A DNA stretch of 64,000 nucleotides from Cladorhizidae sp. MBARI D1340-BT2 (lineage: Eukaryota; Porifera; Demospongiae; Poecilosclerida; Cladorhizidae). The translations under genes were made by a program, and so were the position numbers. Shown here piece by piece: positions 59,344 through 64,000 of this stretch. A model generated the notes under the pieces. The model ran no database searches and was not told the DNA's origin. It saw only the letters and a program-made list of their open reading frames with translations. Location of the stretch: contig JAQNBH010000012.1 in the NCBI GenBank assembly GCA_028752905.1, positions 28,901,816 through 28,965,815 of the forward strand. The letters run 5' to 3'. Position 1 is the first letter of the stretch. Each line of letters opens with the position of its first letter.

Positions 59344-60522
59344 TCAGTTCACAGAGCTGTCATTTTGTGGGCATGCACTGGATATGTGTCCATAGGCATT
59401 GCAGCTAAAACAGCGTGGTCCCTTTTCACTGTCAAATTTTGGGAGTCGCCAGGGTTTGACTGTCTTGTCTGTTTCCTTCTTAGGCTTTCCCCATTGCTTT
59501 ATGTTCTCATCTGGGAACTTATTTTCCTTGACTGCATTGTTGGCTTGGTTGCTGTCCTTCCTGAAGAGGTTAATGCCTTGGGCCCGCTGTTCAGTATAGG
59601 GACGCTTGTTACCATCTTTGAATTCTGTTCTCTGGGACAGTTTCTTGTATTGTTCCTCAAAATGTCCTTGATTATGCAGATGTGAGTCTGCTAGTCTTGC
59701 TGCTTCCGATGCTGAGTTAGGCTTCTGGTCTCTTACCCATGATGCCAACTGTGGAGGCATTTTCTCCAATGCTGTCTCCTTATCGTACAAGTCTGCTACT
59801 TCTTCCATGGTAGTGCACTCTGCTCTCCACTGGGCACTGTAATGTTGATATCTTCGCACATACATTGTCCAGGATTCTTTAGGTCGTTTCCTCATGGATG
59901 TCATTTTCCTTCTGTAGTGATCGATTGTTATGTGAAAATGAAGTAGCAGTGCCTTCTTCAGTTGGTTAAAATCCCTCTTTATGTGCCTCTCCAGTGAGCT
60001 ATGGACTTGTCTAACTTCGGCACTCAGGACTGGGACCAGGTGTGCTGGCCACTGCTCCTCGGGTATACTATAATTTTCCATATGCTCTTGGAATGAATTG
60101 AAAAAACTTGCCAAGTCATCATCGCATTCCAACTTACAGAATTTTGGTACATGACCTGCAATCAGTCCTGTCGCTCCTGACCCTGTTGACAAAACATTTG
60201 ATTGGTCCTGCCGATGTATGAGCTCCTCCCAGCATTCCCTTTCTCGTTTGATATCCTCCCTGTGTCTCTGGTCAGCTTCTTCTTTCTCTCTTTCTCTACG
60301 TCGCTCGCGTTCTTCCTCTCTCTCTTTCTCTTCCTCTCTCTGCAATCGGTGCTGATGCCAACAGCGCTCCTCCTGATCCTGCATATGCTTAAGGAGTAGC
60401 ATCATTGCTGCCATTGGGTCTGTCCCCACATTGCTTGCTTCTGACTGAAATGAGTGTCTTAATTCCTCCTCCTCTGAATTGGTCTGGTCATACTTCTTCC
60501 CAGCTGTCTTCCGCTTAGACAT
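59344..60522 (-). CDS. Gypsy Gag (capsid/nucleocapsid)
   Basis: The first ATG of the open frame is at 60522 (MSKRKTAGKKYDQTN). About residues 70-110 are a Glu/Arg-rich coiled coil (EERERRREREKEEADQRHR). The middle resembles a retrotransposon capsid: FCKLECDDDLASFFNSFQEH, later MRKRPKESWTMYVRRYQHYS. The C-terminus has one zinc knuckle, CFSCNAYGHISSAC (CCHC), for RNA packaging. The frame is intact, ending just before the protease region. Confidence 0.88.
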   Translation of the reverse strand: MSKRKTAGKKYDQTNSEEEELRHSFQSEASNVGTDPMAAMMLLLKHMQDQEERCWHQHRLQREEEKEREEERERRREREKEEADQRHREDIKRERECWEELIHRQDQSNVLSTGSGATGLIAGHVPKFCKLECDDDLASFFNSFQEHMENYSIPEEQWPAHLVPVLSAEVRQVHSSLERHIKRDFNQLKKALLLHFHITIDHYRRKMTSMRKRPKESWTMYVRRYQHYSAQWRAECTTMEEVADLYDKETALEKMPPQLASWVRDQKPNSASEAARLADSHLHNQGHFEEQYKKLSQRTEFKDGNKRPYTEQRAQGINLFRKDSNQANNAVKENKFPDENIKQWGKPKKETDKTVKPWRLPKFDSEKGPRCFSCNAYGHISSACPQNDSSVN

Positions 60523-60973
60523 CTCCAAATTTACCTGCTCTACTCGTGTTGAACGCAATAACCAGGCAAAGTATGTGTCTGCCTGCTGCTCCGCCAGTGC
60601 CGTCCTCCTCCTGTCGTTTAGGGTATATTACTTGGAACCTCGCCTGTGGACGGTTCCCCTGTCTTCCTGTTAAGAGGTGAATCTCCGTCGGCTGTTTGCG
60701 TCCGCGTTATCTGCTGCTGGATACGCTCCCTATCAATACATAGGTTCTGATTCGCTTCGCTGAACCAGACAAATTGAAGCAATCAATCAAACGAACAAAA
60801 TGTAGCTATAAGACAAATACAGAATAGTCAAAACTGCTGCGCATGCTCTCTTAATGCCCTGCCGAGTGTGGCGTTAACTATGCGAATGACAAAGTTAACT
60901 AGATGCTTCTATTTCAAAACTGTAGAAAATAGCTCTTCTCTGGCTGAGTCCTATCTGGTACGCTGCCACCAAC

Positions 60974-61369
60974 TGTTATGGTTAGCTCTGTACTGTATAG
61001 CCAACCCACAACCTCTGCCTGTCTGTCTGAGATCTGGTCTGAACTCAGTCCCTGTGCTAATTCTATAACTGCTCATCAAGTAATAAGAGAATGTATCTTG
61101 ACTAACAATATCATACAATACAGAGGGGACTCTCCTAGCTGAGCAGACTGTTCCTTTTATAGGTTATCTACTCAGCTCTGACAGGTCCCTATAGCGATTA
61201 ACATTACAGCCAATCAGATGACTACACCTGTTAGGTAACTACAACCAATCAAATGACTACACCTCTTAGGTAACTGTTTTATATACTGTCTGTGCATTGC
61301 ATGACTATATATGTTAACAATAGTTCAACTGTTAGTTAGAGAGCTAGGATGGGATGACACTCCCTAACA
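60974..61369 (-). repeat. 5' LTR of the gypsy element
   Basis: TGTTATGGTTAGCTCTGTAC ... ACTCCCTAACA on the plus strand, same length as its partner at 56756. Read on the minus strand it precedes gag. Immediately inside, the minus strand reads GTTGGTGGCAGCGTACC, a candidate primer-binding site; the tRNA was not assigned. Confidence 0.95.
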
Positions 61370-61680
61370 GTGTGGTTATCGAGTACTCCATCTTCAATGT
61401 TGGTCTTAGCTGCCAGCCCATTTGAGGCTGGGAAGTAAGGGGAGCATTGCTTGTGATTTTCTTGAAGGCACTCTGAAAACTCAGCCAGGCAGTTATCCAA
61501 CACAAGTTGGACGTGCAGACCATATTTTGGCAAACAACTTGTCAATACTTCGATAGTGCTCTGGGAAGTAGTAGAGTTTATCTTGTAGACCTCAGGCCAT
61601 TTGGAATGCGTATCTACGATGATGATAAATATTGTTTCATGAAAGGACTAGCTACTGTAAGTCCACATGGATGCATTGCC
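61370..61680 (-). pseudogene. Older gypsy element: integrase core fragment
   Basis: Minus strand: TIFIIIVDTHSKWPEVYKIN (first catalytic Asp in VDTHSKW), then LHVQLVLDNCLAEFSECLQE (second Asp region) and SPYFPASNGLAAKTN, where the third catalytic Glu of NGLAER is lost. It stops at the LTR of the younger element and resumes at 56755. Confidence 0.8.
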
Positions 61681-62049
61681 ATGGATTAAGCCATCCATAT
61701 CCATGGATGTAGGGGGAAGCTGCTGGAACATTTTTTACGCTCCTATGTGGGAGACAACGTTTTGCCAATGTTTCAATTTGTTAATATACATGTATCCCTG
61801 ACTATCACTCATTGCTACAAGCAATAGCCTTCATTCTTGTCAATATGCTTGGATGGGTATTGTGTAGCTCTTTCAAAATACTCTCTCTCAGCTTGGAATG
61901 TACCTGTTCAACGACTCCCGTTCCCTACAGTGGACAATAATTCACGATGGAGAGCTCCTTCCTGTTCTTGAAGGGTCCAGATCACCTTCAACTTTTCTGA
62001 CCAACCTTGCTACATGTACACTGTATGTTAACTGCAATGCTTTGCTCAA

Positions 62050-62795
62050 CATGCTGGACAAGCAACACTGCACCTGTGCTAGTAGTAGCTGGACAAGCAA
62101 CACTGCACCTGTGCTAGTAGTAGCTAGACGAACAACACTGCACCTGTGCTAGTAGTAGCTAGACGAACAACACTGCACCTGTGCTAGTAGTAGCTAGACG
62201 AACAACACTGCACCTGTGCTAGTAGTAGCTAGACGAACAACACTGCACCTGTGCTAGTAGTAGCTAGACAAACAACACTACACCTGTGCTAGTAGTAGCT
62301 GGACAAACAACACTGCACCTGTGCTAGTAGTAGCTAGACAAACAACACTGCACCTGTGCTAGTAGTAGCTGGACAAACAACACTGCACCTGTGCTAGTAG
62401 TAGCTAGACAAACAACACTACACCTGTGCTAGTAGTAGCTAGACAAACAACACTGCACCTGTGCTAGTAGTAGCTAGACAAACAACACTGCACCTGTGCT
62501 AGTAGTAGCTAGACAAACAACACTGCACCTGTGCTAGTAGTAGCTAGACAAACAACACTGCACCTGTGCTAGTAGTAGCTGGACAAACAACACTGCACCT
62601 GTGCTAGTAGTAGCTGGACAAACAATACTGCACCTGGAGTAGTAGCTGACAAACAACACTGCACCTGTGCTAGTAGTAGCTAGACAAACAACACTGCACC
62701 TGTGCTAGTAGTAGCTGGACAAACAACACTGCACCTGTGCTAGTAGTAGCTGGACAAACAACACTGCACCTGGAGTAGTAGCTGACAAACTTGAA
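62050..62795. repeat. Minisatellite, 35-bp unit
   Basis: About 21 copies of TAGCTAGACAAACAACACTG plus CACCTGTGCTAGTAG. It lies between the RNase H and integrase remnants of the older gypsy element, so it expanded inside the element. Confidence 0.97.
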
Positions 62796-63029
62796 CAACA
62801 GTAATAGGTAATCTTTTGATCTGGGTGAAGATGAAAATGGGTGCTTCCAGGCACTTCCCTTCAGATGTGATCTGCGGAAGTGGTATCCATGACAACCTGT
62901 CAGCATTGCTGCATGTGCTGCAGTTGTTTTTTGTATGAATATGCAGGCAGAAGAACTGCCCAATGTTGCAGACAAGTGGCAGCTGGTGTTGGTATCCCAT
63001 TCTTGGGTCCCAAAATGGCTGTTAATGGC

Positions 63030-63248
63030 TTATGGTCTGTTACAAGGGTCAATCACCTTCCAATAGATATTGGTGGACCAAAAATCAATGAAGCTATTTC
63101 TTTTTCCACAATTATTTTCAGTCTTCGACAATGTCTGCGAAGCAAATGCACTCAGACACTCAGTACCATCTGTCAGTGTGTATGATATGACGGCCCCCAG
63201 CCAATATGCAGAGGTATCACCTGCAAGGAAAATAGGTAATGACCCCAA
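63030..63248 (-). pseudogene. Older gypsy element: RNase H fragment
   Basis: Reads LPIFLAGDTSAYWLGAVISY then LSAFASQTLSKTENN, matching the RNase H entry of gypsy pol (D.SAYGLGAVI.....G....AFASRTL). It follows the RT fragment at 63307-63806. Confidence 0.8.
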
Positions 63249-63306
63249 AATGTCATCTGAGGATATTAGGTGGTAACAAACGCTTCAGTCACTCCCTTGT
63301 TCATTT

Positions 63307-63806
63307 CTACTTCACCCCAATTTGTAGCGAATTAAGCAGTAGAGGAGGGTATGCTATGTACAGATTCGGGAAAAGTTTCCCATAATAGTTACGGAGTCGT
63401 AGGTACGGGTAAATGTCTTGTGGTGACTCCAGTGCTTGAATAATGGCACCTACATGTATCTCACTTGTCAGATGATGCAATCCCTTGACATTCGGCTTGT
63501 GCACAAGGTATTCTACTGCTGCCTTCATTAACTCGCTCTTTTTGAGGACTTCCCGAAGGTTTCCCAAGTGTGTTTCATCATTAGGCCCAGTGATGTGTAT
63601 GTCATCAAGATAGCAAATGACATTTGGTATTCCCTGCAGTATTGTATCCATAGATCTTTCAAAAACTGCTGGGGCTGATGCAATTCGGCCTTGTTGAGTA
63701 GTAATGGTGTAGTCTTTTGACTGTTCTTGCAATACCATTGCTGGTTTGCCTTAGCACGATATAATTTTGTAAATGCTGGACCTTCAGACAAGGATGTGAA
63801 TGTCAA
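63307..63806 (-). pseudogene. Older gypsy element: reverse transcriptase fragment
   Basis: Frames together give FTKLYRAKANQQ, SAPAVFERSMDTILQGIPNV and the catalytic ICYLDDIHITG, then HLGNLREVLKK and YPYLRLRNYYGKLFPNL. Stops and shifts separate the blocks. Distinct from the RT at 57677-58465. The element continues beyond the right edge. Confidence 0.82.
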
Positions 63807-64000
63807 CGTACTTCAGCCTGAAGCCCATGTGATGTTCATCCAATGTGTGTTCCCATACTCATTGTCAGATTGGTAGGATTTGGCAATGGAGACTGGTCGA
63901 TATCTACTGAGAGGAATTCACTACTGTCACTTTGCTACGATGAGCTGCCTTTCAGGAGTGTGTTCGATTTCTGCTGTCTTGCTGTATGGTGGAGTAAAGC

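Larger units (their letters stand above)
56756..61369 (-). mobile_element. Ty3/gypsy LTR retrotransposon lacking integrase
   Basis: 4614 bp between two 396-bp LTRs, both TGTTA...TAACA. Flanks GTATG and GTGTG match at 4 of 5 bases, a probable target duplication. On the minus strand, in order: LTR, gag with zinc knuckle, protease, reverse transcriptase, RNase H, polypurine tract, LTR. There is no room and no sequence for an integrase. pol has at least two stops and two frameshifts. The LTRs differ at about seven positions (1.8%), so the insertion is recent. It lies inside the integrase of an older gypsy element. Confidence 0.92.

Overview
This is eukaryotic, animal-type DNA. It has spliced host genes with GT-AG introns: a puromycin-sensitive aminopeptidase and parts of the lipid kinase PIKfyve. 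It carries a typical animal transposon set (hAT, Tc1/mariner, piggyBac, Merlin, BEL/Pao, Ty3/gypsy) and an exceptional density of tandem repeats. The mixture fits a marine invertebrate, possibly a sponge or other early-branching animal, but nothing in the window fixes the species. No bacterial operons, rRNA, tRNA or CRISPR were seen.

Layout. 1-4012 is a 24-bp minisatellite. 4973-24305 (minus) is a multi-exon aminopeptidase gene of the NPEPPS/PSA family, from its start codon to near the start of its C-terminal domain. Twelve exons can be placed, and nearly every intron holds its own different minisatellite. Its HExxH and GAMEN active-site exons are intact, but at least seven exons carry small deletions that break the frame. 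A nearly complete hAT transposon (14661-17136) sits in one intron. 24858-26580 is a decayed reverse transcriptase, running into a 12-bp (ACTAGGGCTATG)n array to 28290. 28749-29940 is a Tc1/mariner-like DD34E transposase with two introns. 30405-32852 is a decayed second hAT.

From 33597 to 34432 (minus) lie PIKfyve FYVE-finger exons, with a possible upstream exon at 36709-37128. PIKfyve kinase-domain exons lie on the opposite (plus) strand at 51774-51879 and 54948-55109, separated by a 2.3-kb 25-bp minisatellite. One gene therefore appears in two opposed pieces. Between them are a BEL/Pao integrase remnant (38960-39730), a 1.37-kb fold-back element with TTAA target duplications (40321-41689), a piggyBac transposase remnant whose N-terminal region contains an in-frame Thr/Pro minisatellite (44947-47794), and two Merlin elements in opposite orientation (48510-49882 and 50021-51774). 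The second Merlin ends at the PIKfyve exon.

The right end (56530-64000) is a nest. A young Ty3/gypsy element (56756-61369, LTRs about 98% identical) has gag, protease, reverse transcriptase and RNase H but no integrase. It is inserted into the integrase of an older decayed gypsy element that continues on both sides.

Hammerhead-ribozyme-like motifs of the Penelope/retrozyme kind occur near 23077, 38894 and 39802. I found no evidence of a wholly new gene system. The most notable points are the integrase-less LTR element, the TTAA fold-back element, the split PIKfyve gene and the Merlin end that may supply a host splice acceptor.
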